64,000 nt of DNA from CP2-2F sp034436355 (GTDB lineage: Bacteria > Chloroflexota > Anaerolineae > Aggregatilineales > UBA2796). Position 1 is the stretch's first letter, and the number at the start of each line of letters is the position of its first letter. This document shows positions 17,915 through 26,700 of this stretch, piece by piece. The position numbers were made by a program, and so were the translations under genes. The stretch covers positions 124,001-188,000 of the forward strand of contig DAOTVQ010000043.1 of the NCBI GenBank assembly GCA_034436355.1, given 5' to 3'. The notes beneath the pieces were generated by a model, which saw nothing but the letters and a program-made list of their open reading frames with translations, was not told the origin of the DNA and did not search any database.

Positions 17915-17944
17915 GCAACGGGTCAGCATTGCCTGACCCGTTGC
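17915..17944. terminator. 12-bp perfect hairpin between convergent genes
   Basis: GCAACGGGTCAG and CTGACCCGTTGC form a perfect 12-bp stem with a 6-nt loop between the stops of the plus-strand transporter fusion and the minus-strand PBP2 gene. No U-tract follows on either strand, so it is a likely bidirectional 3'-end structure. Confidence 0.55.
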
Positions 17945-17961
17945 AGAAAAACCTTGCGGCG

Positions 17962-20307
17962 CTACTCCTGAATAGGCACGCAAGAAACCTGATCGTTTGG
18001 GATGCCTTGCTCACGCTGGCTTTTCATCTTGAAGTAGCAATCTACGACTGCCTTCGCCACAGGCAGCGCATCCTTAGAGCCATCACCTGCGTTGTAAACA
18101 AAGGTGATCACGCCGATCTCGGGCTTATCGTAGGGTGCATAGCCAAAGAACCACGCGTGCGTGGGCCACTCGCCGGGGCGGCACAGTTGGCGCGCCGCTG
18201 CGATGTCATCGCAATATTCAGCGGTACCGGTCTTACCCGCCGTCTTTTGGTAGCCTAAGTCAAACTTCTTCGCGGTGCCGAAGGGATTGATGACGGCTTG
18301 GCGCATTCCTTCTTCCACCACACGCAGATTAAAGGCACTGACAAAGGGCGGTTGGTAGTTGCGGTAGAGCGAGTCGTTGATGAACAGCGGATTACACACA
18401 CCACCAAAGCGATAGCCGTAGGGAATATGCACCGTGTAAGTGATCTCGCCGCGCCCTTCAAGGCTTACCGTGCGTTTGTAATTCTGCTTGAAGTCATCGG
18501 TGCAATCAGGCAGGTTCGGATCGTAGAAATCCGCGTTGTTCGGGTCTTTGTAGGGGCTACGCGGCTCACAGATGCAGGCAAGGCTATTCTTGCCTTGCAC
18601 CAGCATGTCCTCGCGCATGTTCAGCACGGCGATCTGCCCTTCCGAAGGTGGCAGGATGGTGCGCCCGATCTTGGGTGTGAAAGGCATGATCACGTTGCCT
18701 TCCGAGTCCAGGAAGCTATGCAAGATGGTAGGTTGGTAAAGATAACCACCATTGGCAAGTGCCATGCTTGCCGTCAGCAGTTGCAGTGGCGTCACCGTCA
18801 CATAGCCCTGCCCAAAGGCAGCGTTGTAAGTATCGCCCGTAGACCAACTCTCGCCATAATTGCGGCGTTTCCAGGTGCGGTCAGGCATTCTGCCACCATT
18901 TTCGGCAGGCAGTTCAATGCCCGTGCGTACCCCAATGCTCAGCGCTGTGGCGTAGCGGTTCAGGTTTTCAATGCCCAAGCCGCCCGGCTTTAGCACCATC
19001 GAGACGTTCGGATCAGGGTTGCCGCCGCCCACCTGATAAAAGTATACGTCGCAACTCCAGGCAATGCCCTCCACCATGTTCACCCATTTATGCCCGCCTT
19101 CATCTGGCGGCAACCAGCACACAAAGCGTTGTCGCTGCCCAATATCGTTGGTGGCAAAGCTGTTTTCAACAAACAGCTCGCCGGCATCGTAGAGGTAGTA
19201 ATCCCATGGCACGACCTTTTCTTCTAGCACACCCGCTGCCGAGACCAACTTCCACACCGAGCCGGGCGGATAAAGTGACTGAATGGCGTGGTTCACCAAC
19301 GGTGTTTGTGGCTCGCGGGCAATGCGGAGGTAGTACTCACCATCAATGGCACGTGCGAAGCGCGTATTATCGTAAGTGGGTAAACTGACCATCGCCAACA
19401 CTTCGCCCGTCCGCAGGTCAATAGCGATAACCGATCCCGAAATGGTGACCTGTGCTTGCGCTCGTGCATTGACGATGTTGATGCGATCTCTGAGTGCCTG
19501 TTCTGCCACACGCTGAAGGGCAAGATCAATGGTCAGGCGGATGTTTTTACCGGCTATCGGTTCGCGGCGGCTCAGCACCTGAATCGGCAAGCCTGCCACA
19601 TCCACAATGCGCGTTTCCAAGCCGCGCTCGCCTGCCAAATCGCGCTCAAAATATGCCTCTACACCCGCATAGCCGACGCGCTCAAAGGCAGGATTATAGC
19701 CCTGTTCAAGCAGTTCACGCGCTTCTGCCTCGCCAATTGGACCTAAATAGCCGATAATCTGTGCGGTGAGGCTGCCGCTGGGATACTGCCGCACCGAGAC
19801 GACATCCACACTGACGCCGGGCAAATTTTGCAAATCTTCAAGGATGATCTGCGCGATTGCTTGCGGCACGTCCGCCGCAACCACTACTTCACGGTAGGGC
19901 GCCACACGCGCACCATCATCAATCTGATCCTGCAAGCTGCGGACAAAGCGCCTGCCCGATGCCTCAGCGGCAGCGGGTGTGGCAGGCACATCCACCAATG
20001 CCGAAAGGCGGTTGAGCATTCGCAGGAGTGCTTCTTCATCATCAGGCACATAGGCAGGCGTTACCGCGACGTTGAAGGCAGGTGCATTCAGCGCCAACGG
20101 CACGCCGTAACGGTCGTAAATGATGCCGCGTGTAGAAGGCAGTGGCACGCTCTGCACCGCATTTTCACGGGCAGCTGCCTCGAATGCCTCTAGGCGCGTA
20201 AATTGAAATTCATAGAGCCGTGCGATCAGCACGATGAAGCTGCACAGCATCACCATGCTGAAAAAGACCAACCGTGAACCTTGAAAAGGCAGAATCCGAT
20301 TTTGCAT
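17962..20307 (-). CDS. mrdA: Penicillin-binding protein 2, elongasome transpeptidase
   Basis: The 781-aa class B PBP has one N-terminal membrane helix (about 14-33), a dimerisation/pedestal domain and a transpeptidase domain. The serine nucleophile lies in PPGSVWK (SxxK), the second motif is SCD (AWSCDVYFYQVG) and the third is KTG (TAGKTGTAEY). It cross-links peptidoglycan during lateral wall growth. It is longer than the usual 600-650 aa; an insert of about 70-100 residues lies between the second and third motifs. About ten cysteines occur in the extracytoplasmic part (LACICEP, LPDC, GGVC, EYCDD, QLCRPG and others), which is unusual. mreD lies 41 nt upstream on the same strand. Confidence 0.95.
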   Translation of the reverse strand: MQNRILPFQGSRLVFFSMVMLCSFIVLIARLYEFQFTRLEAFEAAARENAVQSVPLPSTRGIIYDRYGVPLALNAPAFNVAVTPAYVPDDEEALLRMLNRLSALVDVPATPAAAEASGRRFVRSLQDQIDDGARVAPYREVVVAADVPQAIAQIILEDLQNLPGVSVDVVSVRQYPSGSLTAQIIGYLGPIGEAEARELLEQGYNPAFERVGYAGVEAYFERDLAGERGLETRIVDVAGLPIQVLSRREPIAGKNIRLTIDLALQRVAEQALRDRINIVNARAQAQVTISGSVIAIDLRTGEVLAMVSLPTYDNTRFARAIDGEYYLRIAREPQTPLVNHAIQSLYPPGSVWKLVSAAGVLEEKVVPWDYYLYDAGELFVENSFATNDIGQRQRFVCWLPPDEGGHKWVNMVEGIAWSCDVYFYQVGGGNPDPNVSMVLKPGGLGIENLNRYATALSIGVRTGIELPAENGGRMPDRTWKRRNYGESWSTGDTYNAAFGQGYVTVTPLQLLTASMALANGGYLYQPTILHSFLDSEGNVIMPFTPKIGRTILPPSEGQIAVLNMREDMLVQGKNSLACICEPRSPYKDPNNADFYDPNLPDCTDDFKQNYKRTVSLEGRGEITYTVHIPYGYRFGGVCNPLFINDSLYRNYQPPFVSAFNLRVVEEGMRQAVINPFGTAKKFDLGYQKTAGKTGTAEYCDDIAAARQLCRPGEWPTHAWFFGYAPYDKPEIGVITFVYNAGDGSKDALPVAKAVVDCYFKMKSQREQGIPNDQVSCVPIQE

Positions 20308-20348
20308 AGCAAACCCTTAGCTGTGCTACGCCTGCGCCAAACGATACT

Positions 20349-20849
20349 TCATAATAGGACGCGCTTTGGGCGAAACACACTATGTAACAGCCCTAAACTG
20401 ATGAAGACGAACAGCATTCCCACCGCATTAAATAGCACGCCGGGCAGCGTGATGTAGCGCAGGGTATAGCCAATCTCCACCGGGCGGCGAACGATAATCA
20501 GCAGCACGATCAGCGCAGCGTGATAGACCACTGTGCCGCCAGCAGCAACCAGCGGCGGCAGCAGCACATTGCGGCGCGTGATCTGCCCGACCAGCAAGTG
20601 CGCGCTCATGGCGGCTGCCAACAGCGCTAAGGCTGTTGTGCCGGTTGGCAAACCGCTCAGCCAGTCTTGCAGCACGCCGCCAACGGCTGCCCACAGCAAG
20701 CCTTCGCTCAGCCCTGAGAGCAGCGTCCACGTGAGGACAAGCAGCAAGACCAGATCAGGCGCGCCATCGCCAATCCGCAGTTCTGGCACAATGGTAGATT
20801 GCACCACAGCACCGATCAAGACGATCAACAGGCTGAAGTAGCGTCCCAC
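20349..20849 (-). CDS. mreD: Rod-shape-determining protein MreD
   Basis: The 166-aa protein has five to six membrane helices and the MreD pattern: an early VVQSTIVPEL, then GDGAPDLVLLLVLTWTLLSG and GGVLQDWLSG. It belongs to the elongasome that directs cell-wall synthesis along the cell body. The gene directly precedes mrdA. mreB and mreC, its usual upstream partners, are absent; the gene upstream is the MtnA-like gene, so the locus is either split or only mreD-mrdA is kept together here. Confidence 0.88.
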   Translation of the reverse strand: MGRYFSLLIVLIGAVVQSTIVPELRIGDGAPDLVLLLVLTWTLLSGLSEGLLWAAVGGVLQDWLSGLPTGTTALALLAAAMSAHLLVGQITRRNVLLPPLVAAGGTVVYHAALIVLLIIVRRPVEIGYTLRYITLPGVLFNAVGMLFVFISLGLLHSVFRPKRVLL

Positions 20850-20962
20850 GCGGCTGTTCTATGCGCTCCCTAGTGTGCAGAACTTTGCAAGGCGTAATTG
20901 TGCCACAAAGCAAATCATTTTTCACGTGAGTCCTTGATGAGGGCGCGCCTTGCGGAGCAGGA

Positions 20963-22030
20963 TCAGGCAGTCGGATTATTTTCGTTGCTTGCCTCTTTAC
21001 CCAGCAGTTCCGCCAAGCGATCCTTGAAGGACGGGTAGATCACGCCGCGTTCAGTCACAATGCCGCCCAAATAGCGCTGCGGCACGACATCATAAGCAGG
21101 GTTGCGCGCTGGGTAGCCTTCGGGAAAGGCGCTGTTGCCAAAGGGCGTATGCACCTCACGCGGATCGCGTTCTTCTTGTGGCAGGTGGTCGCCGGTGGCA
21201 GCCTTAATATCCACGCTAGGGAGCGTTGCCGCCGCATAGAACGGCACACGGTTATCCCGCGCCAAAACAGCTAATGGATAAGCACCGATGCGGGCGATAA
21301 AATCGCCATTGGCAGCAAGGCGCGGAGCTGCCACCAACACTAACTTCACCTCACCGCGCCGCAAATAGTAGCCAACTGCTGAGTCAGGGACGATCTCGAA
21401 AGGAATGCCTGCCTCACGCAGTTCCCAAGCGGCAAGGTGCGCGCCTTCCAGCAGCGGACGCCCTTCCGTCAGCAGGACGTGGAAACGTCGCCCAAGCGTG
21501 TGGGCAGCCTGCACAATGCCCAGTGAGGTACCATAGCTGGCAGCCGATAGCGCGCCACCGCTGCCGTGATGCAGCACCACATCGCCATTGCGGATGAGCG
21601 CCGCGCCATGCTTGCCGATCTTCTGGCAAGCGGCGGAATCTTCGGCGGCAATTTGCTGTGCCTCAGCCAGCAAGGCAAACTTGATTTCGCGCACGTTGCT
21701 GAGCGCCTCATCACGGGCGCGACGCATCATGCGCGCCAGCCACGCCGTTAGGTGTAGTGAAGTTGAGTTCGCTTTTTGCAGGATGACCGCTGCCACATCC
21801 AGAAATTCGATTAGGCTGCCCACATCCAGCGGTGTTGCCTGCTGTGCGGCAAGCGCCATCCCAAAGACGCCCGCCGCGCCAACTGCCTGTGCGCCGCGTA
21901 CAGCGCCCTCGCTGATTGCCTGCGCCACCTCGCGGTAATCGCTGTATTCAAGATGCGCTAACATCCAAGGCAGCCGCCGCTGATCGATCAGACGCACGCG
22001 CCCTTCATGCCACTCAACCGTTCGGATCAC
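20963..22030 (-). CDS. MtnA-like (methylthioribose-1-phosphate isomerase family) protein lacking catalytic residues
   Basis: The 355-aa protein aligns with MtnA along its length: VRGAQAVGAAG for VRGAPAIG, GAHLAAWEL, NGDFIARIGAYPLAVLA, PQEERDPREV and NPAYDVVP. At the catalytic Cys (LTHCNAG in MtnA; Cys160 in B. subtilis numbering) it reads LHHGSGG, with glycine, encoded GGC. At the catalytic Asp (VGADRIA; Asp240) it reads VAAPRLA, with proline. Both changes are visible in the DNA. The protein is therefore unlikely to isomerise methylthioribose-1-phosphate and may be a repurposed eIF2B/MtnA-fold sugar-phosphate or nucleotide binder. It lies 28 nt downstream of aspartokinase on the same strand. 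Confidence 0.85.
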   Translation of the reverse strand: MIRTVEWHEGRVRLIDQRRLPWMLAHLEYSDYREVAQAISEGAVRGAQAVGAAGVFGMALAAQQATPLDVGSLIEFLDVAAVILQKANSTSLHLTAWLARMMRRARDEALSNVREIKFALLAEAQQIAAEDSAACQKIGKHGAALIRNGDVVLHHGSGGALSAASYGTSLGIVQAAHTLGRRFHVLLTEGRPLLEGAHLAAWELREAGIPFEIVPDSAVGYYLRRGEVKLVLVAAPRLAANGDFIARIGAYPLAVLARDNRVPFYAAATLPSVDIKAATGDHLPQEERDPREVHTPFGNSAFPEGYPARNPAYDVVPQRYLGGIVTERGVIYPSFKDRLAELLGKEASNENNPTA

Positions 22031-22058
22031 AGTCTTTCACCACCTTTTAGCCGACGCC

Positions 22059-23477
22059 TCATGCTTCGTCGCTATCAGCTGCGATCAGTTCGTGCAAAGC
22101 GCGCACCGCTTCGGTGGCTTCCTCAGCGCGCACCACTAGGGAAATGCTGTATTCGCTAGAGCCTTGTGCAATCACCAAGATGTTGATGGTGCGTGCTGCC
22201 AAAGCGCCTGCCACCCGCGCCGCCACGCCGGGCATCCCGCGCATCCCGGCGCCCACCGTCGTGATGATGACGACATCTTCCCGCGCCCAAACACGATCCA
22301 CATCACGCCGTTCCAGTTCAACGCGCAATTCTTTGCGAATGGCATCCAACACTTGCGAGGTGCGGTCACTTGGCACGATGAAGCAGAAACTTTGCTCTGA
22401 GGAGGCTTGCGAGATGAGCAGGATGCTGACGCCGATGCGTGCCACCGCCATGAAGGTGCGCCCTGCCACACCCGGCACACCGACCATACCGCGCCCTTCA
22501 ACCGAGATCAGGCTAACATCGCGGATGACGGTGACCGCTTTCACCGCACCGGGCGTGATTTGTGCCTGCGGCTGAATGAGTGTGCCGGGATCGGTTGGGT
22601 TGAAGGTGTTCCGCACACGGACGGGCGCCTCGCGGTCAATCATCGGCTGCACTGTCTTGGGATGCAGCACCTTCGCGCCGAAATAGGCAAGTTCGCCCAC
22701 TTCGCCATAACTGAGGGCGCGGATGACACGCGCCGTTGGCACAAGGCGCGGATCAGTGGTCATAATGCCATCTACATCGGTATAAATCCACAGGTGGTCA
22801 GTCTCGATGGCGGCGCCGAGGATGGCAGCGCTAAAGTCGCTGGCGCCGCGCCCAAGCGTAGTAATGATGCCATCGCGGGTAGCACCGATGTAGCCGGTTA
22901 CGATGGGCAGCGAGCCGCTTTCAAGGTAAGGGATCAGGAATTGCTTGACGCGCTGCCGAGTCTCATCCATCAGCGGCGCGGCATCTTGGAAGTTGTCATC
23001 AGTCACGATCAGGGTGCTGGCATCAATGGCGAGCGCGGCATTGCCCAGATCGCGCAGGTGCGCGGCAAGCAGGCGTGCGCTGAAGCGTTCGCCAAAGCTC
23101 ATGATCAAGTCCATGCCGCGCGGCGTGATTTCGCGCAGCACGGCAATGCTGTGGCACATGGCATTCAGTGTGTCCAGCATGGTGTCTAGTTCATCGAACA
23201 GCCCTTGCTTGATCATTTCGTCGTTGACAAGCTGTTCGGCTGTTTCGCGGTGGCGTTGGCGCAGTTCCGCCACGATGTTGTAATGTCCTGCTTCGTCGCC
23301 GGTGGCAGCACTGCGCGCCGCTTCTTTCAACTTATCGGTGACGCCGCTCATGGCAGAGACCACGGTCAGAATACGATTGCCTTGCCGCTGTTGGTCAAGG
23401 ATAATGCGGGCAACCTGCGCGATGGTATCGTGGTTGCCCATCGAGGTGCCGCCAAACTTCATGGTGATGAGGCTCAT
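22059..23477 (-). CDS. lysC: Aspartate kinase with tandem ACT domains
   Basis: The 472-aa protein starts with the kinase motif MKFGGTSMGNHDTI and contains GFIGA-like and SDFSAAILGAAI substrate/nucleotide segments of aspartokinases. Two C-terminal ACT domains follow (ISVEGRGMVGVPGVAGRTF, then VGAGMRGMPGVAARVAGAL), the regulatory module for feedback by lysine and/or threonine. It phosphorylates aspartate, the first step to lysine, threonine and methionine. It ends in the ACT domains and has no fused homoserine dehydrogenase. The MtnA-like gene follows on the same strand, a possible loose link to methionine metabolism. Confidence 0.95.
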   Translation of the reverse strand: MSLITMKFGGTSMGNHDTIAQVARIILDQQRQGNRILTVVSAMSGVTDKLKEAARSAATGDEAGHYNIVAELRQRHRETAEQLVNDEMIKQGLFDELDTMLDTLNAMCHSIAVLREITPRGMDLIMSFGERFSARLLAAHLRDLGNAALAIDASTLIVTDDNFQDAAPLMDETRQRVKQFLIPYLESGSLPIVTGYIGATRDGIITTLGRGASDFSAAILGAAIETDHLWIYTDVDGIMTTDPRLVPTARVIRALSYGEVGELAYFGAKVLHPKTVQPMIDREAPVRVRNTFNPTDPGTLIQPQAQITPGAVKAVTVIRDVSLISVEGRGMVGVPGVAGRTFMAVARIGVSILLISQASSEQSFCFIVPSDRTSQVLDAIRKELRVELERRDVDRVWAREDVVIITTVGAGMRGMPGVAARVAGALAARTINILVIAQGSSEYSISLVVRAEEATEAVRALHELIAADSDEA

Positions 23478-23601
23478 ATGCGCTTTGCCGCCTGTGATGT
23501 CGCTTGGGATTCATAGCAAAATACCCCATGCAGCGTACCACGTTCGGGCAAACGTTGCAAGCGTTAGGCGGCGGGAAGGCGAACCTTTTCGTGCGTATTT
23601 C

Positions 23602-23623
23602 CGAAGGCTACAGGGCGCCTTCG
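23602..23623 (-). terminator. Hairpin next to the left repeat, possible ancestral wecG terminator
   Basis: CGAAGGC and GCCTTCG form a 7-bp stem with an 8-nt loop, starting 4 nt after the stop codon contained in the left repeat copy (minus-strand reading). The right copy has no such hairpin, which suggests the left flank is the original 3' end of the wecG transcript. No U-tract. Confidence 0.45.
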
Positions 23624-23627
23624 TGCC

Positions 23628-23669
23628 TCACTCCGTCAGGTGATAGCGCCGCCAGCCAAGCTGCTGCGC
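23628..23669 (-). repeat. Left copy of 42-bp repeat: duplicated last 14 codons of wecG
   Basis: Read on the minus strand this encodes AQQLGWRRYHLTE and a TGA stop, the same as the end of the wecG/tagA gene at 27288-27329 except for Thr in place of Met and one silent change (40 of 42 bases identical). The match ends exactly at the stop codon. It behaves like an attachment-site duplicate flanking the helicase segment. Confidence 0.85.
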
Positions 23670-23712
23670 TATGCTGATGTTAGGTTTCTGTCGCCATACA
23701 CAGTTTTTATCA

Positions 23713-23729
23713 GTTATTTCTGAGATAAC
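23713..23729 (+). promoter_or_regulatory. Palindromic operator candidate 1 upstream of the helicase
   Basis: GTTATTTCTGAGATAAC is a 17-bp pseudo-palindrome of the form GTTAT-N7-ATAAC. An identical architecture recurs 26 bp to the right, between this site and the helicase start at 23800. Confidence 0.6.
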
Positions 23730-23738
23730 ATTGTAAGT

Positions 23739-23755
23739 GTTATCGTCCGGATAAC
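23739..23755 (+). promoter_or_regulatory. Palindromic operator candidate 2 upstream of the helicase
   Basis: GTTATCGTCCGGATAAC is the second GTTAT-N7-ATAAC site, 17 bp long, 26 bp centre to centre from the first, about two and a half helical turns. The pair suggests binding of a dimeric regulator whose gene is not in this segment. Confidence 0.6.
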
Positions 23756-23799
23756 GCTTAGACTTGATATATTCTTGAGGAAACACGGGTGCTTTAACA

Positions 23800-26700
23800 A
23801 TGCTGAAACTCGAAGACATCCAGCCCAATGCTGCTATCAATGGTATTCTTGATGACACAGTAGAGATCATCTCTGCAACCATGCAAGGTCCAACTGCGCT
23901 AAAAGTCGTTTATAAGTTAAAAGATGGTACATTTAGAGAGCAGTTACTCTATCGTAAGGATGAACCTTCGCTCAGCCTTGCCAAAGGGCGCGCCGACTGG
24001 GATTTGAGCCTTGACGCCCACCGTTTTCGGCGCGCTGCTGAAGCACGCCGTATTAGGCTTGCCCACGTTTTTGACCCACAACTTGCCGTCCATATTTCCA
24101 ATATTGACCCGTTGCCGCACCAACTCAGTGCTGTTTATGAGGCGATGCTGCCACGTTTGCCACTCCGCTTCCTTTTGGCAGATGATCCCGGCGCGGGCAA
24201 GACCATTATGGCAGGCTTGCTCGTTCGTGAGCTAATGATGCGCAATGATGTGCGCCGCTGCCTAATTTGCACGCCCGGCAGCCTTGTTGAGCAATGGCAA
24301 GCTGAAATGCACGACAAATTCAATTTACGCTTCGAGATTGTGACTAAGGATATGCTGGAGCGTGCTTATCATCAGAACCTGTTTGATCAACGCGATTTAT
24401 TCATCATCCGCCTCGACCAATTCAGCCGCAATGAACACTGGCAAGAACTACTCTTCACCGCTTCGCCTTGGGATATTGTCATTGTGGATGAGGCACATAA
24501 GATGTCTGCACCTTTTAGCGGTGGTGAGATCAAGCGCACCAAACGCTATGGGTTTGGCGAAAAGTTAGGCGAACACACCCGTCATTTCTTGCTGATGACC
24601 GCCACACCCCATAACGGCAAAGAGACTGATTTCCAAACCTTCTTGCGTCTGCTTGATTCAGATCGATTCCACATGCACCACACCTTTAATAAACAAAACC
24701 TGCCCGTCATTGATCCCTCCGACCTGATGCGCCGTATGGTCAAGGAAGACCTTAAAACATTTGCAGGCAAACCGCTCTTCCCCGAACGGATTGCCAGCAC
24801 GGTTGCCTATGAACTCTCTGATCTCGAAATGCAGCTGTATAAAAAGCTGACGACTTACATTCAACGTGAATTCAACCGTGCCGATGCCCTTGACAACCAG
24901 AAAAAGAACACGGTTGGCTTTGCGCTCACTATCTTGCAGCGCCGTTTTGCCTCCTCGCCACAAGCCATTTGGCACTCACTGCAAAACCGCCGTAAACGCT
25001 TGGAGCGTCGTTTGCAAGAAGAAGACCTTAAACACAATCGCCAACTCAATCTGGATGATTGGGACGATTTTGATGAAGCGCCCGACCCTGAACGCGAGCA
25101 GATTGAGGAAATCGCTGATAACGCCACTGCCGCCAGCACTAGAGACGAACTACGCCGCGAAATTGACACCTTGCTCAATCTTGAATGGCTTGCCGAGCAA
25201 GTGATTAAGTCCAAAACGGATCGCAAATGGGAAGAGTGGGCTGCTTTATTGCAAGATGCAGAGATGTTTGATGAGCAACATAACCGTCGCCATAAGCTGA
25301 TCATCTTCACAGAATACCGTGACACGCTGAACCACTTAAAGGAGCGCGTCAGCAAGTTGCTTGGCGATCCGACTGCCGTCGTCACGATTTACGGCGCGAT
25401 GCCCCGTGAGGATCGCCTGAAAGCACAAGCAGAGTTCACCCATAACCCGCATGTGCTAGTTCTGATCGCCACTGATGCCGCTGGCGAAGGCATTAACCTG
25501 CACACTGCTGCCCACCTTATGGTGAACTATGATCTACCATGGAATCCCAACCGCCTTGAGCAGCGCTTTGGGCGTATTCACCGCATTGGGCAGAAACAAG
25601 TTTGCCACCTGTGGAACTTGGTGGCAAACCAGACCCGTGAAGGTGCTGTTTACGAGCGGCTTCTAGAGAAGATTGAGACGATTCGTAAACAACTTGGTGG
25701 CAAAGTTTACGACGTGCTGGGGCGCTTGTTCATCGAACAGCCCTTACGTGAACTCTTGGTAGATGCCATTCGCTATGGCGAAGATGCCAGCAAGCGCGCC
25801 CAACTTTTCGAGCGTGTGGACAACGCCGCCGATCAAGAACGCATCCGCCGCCTGTTGGAAGAGCGTGCGCTGATACGCTTTCAGCTCGATGACTCCCGCC
25901 TAACCCAGCTTCGTGAAGACATGCTGCGCGCCGAAGCCCGCCGTTTGCAACCTTACTACATTCGTGGGTTTTTCAAAGATGCCTTTGACGCACTTGGCGG
26001 CAAATGTCTAGACCTGAAGAACGGCATTTACCGTGATGTGTGCGTGCCTGATGAGATTCGCAACCGTTCGCCACGCCACCAGCCTATCCCTTCTCATTAT
26101 GGGCGCATCTGCTTTGATAAAAAACACGCCCAAGAGCGCGATCAACCCACGCTTGTTGCACCCGGTCATCCCTTGTTAGATGTTATTGTTCAGTTAACGG
26201 CAGAGCGGGATGGTGAGGCTTTGCTGCAAGGGGCTATCCTGCTTGATCCAAACGACCACGGTGTGCAACCGCGCCTGCTCTATTTGATGGAAAGCCACTT
26301 GCAAGATGGCACAGGACGCACTGTTTCTTCCGAATTACGCTGCCTTGAGGTGTTGGCAGATGGCGTGTTGGCGAGCAGTGGCTATGCACCTTACCTTGAT
26401 TACATGCCCCTAGATGCCAGCCAACAAGCAGCCCTTGCCACATGGCTAACCGACCAAGCACCTGATGCTGCTGAGTCTGAGCAGATTGTGCGGAACTATG
26501 CTGTACAGAATTTCGTGCCAGAACATCTCGACCGTGTCAATGCCGAGCGCGACACACAAATTGAGCGAATTCAGCAGGCTGTACGCGCCCGCCTCACCAG
26601 AATTATCCAGCTGATGGAACAACAGGCTTCAGAGTTTGAGCGCGAAGGAGAGCGCCTACACGCTGACCGTGAACGCAAAGCGGGCAGTGATCTGACGGCA

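Larger units (their letters stand above)
23478..23799. other. 322-bp intergenic region: old wecG flank, left repeat copy and helicase promoter region
   Basis: Between aspartokinase (minus) and the helicase gene (plus) this stretch contains three structured parts: a hairpin at 23602-23623, the left copy of the wecG 3'-end repeat at 23628-23669, and two 17-bp palindromic sites at 23713-23755. The part from about 23670 rightward is AT-rich, unlike the left part. No gene is supported. Confidence 0.6.

Noticed and set aside
20963..22030. Calling this gene mtnA
   Set aside because: Catalytic Cys and Asp are both absent, so the functional name is not supported.
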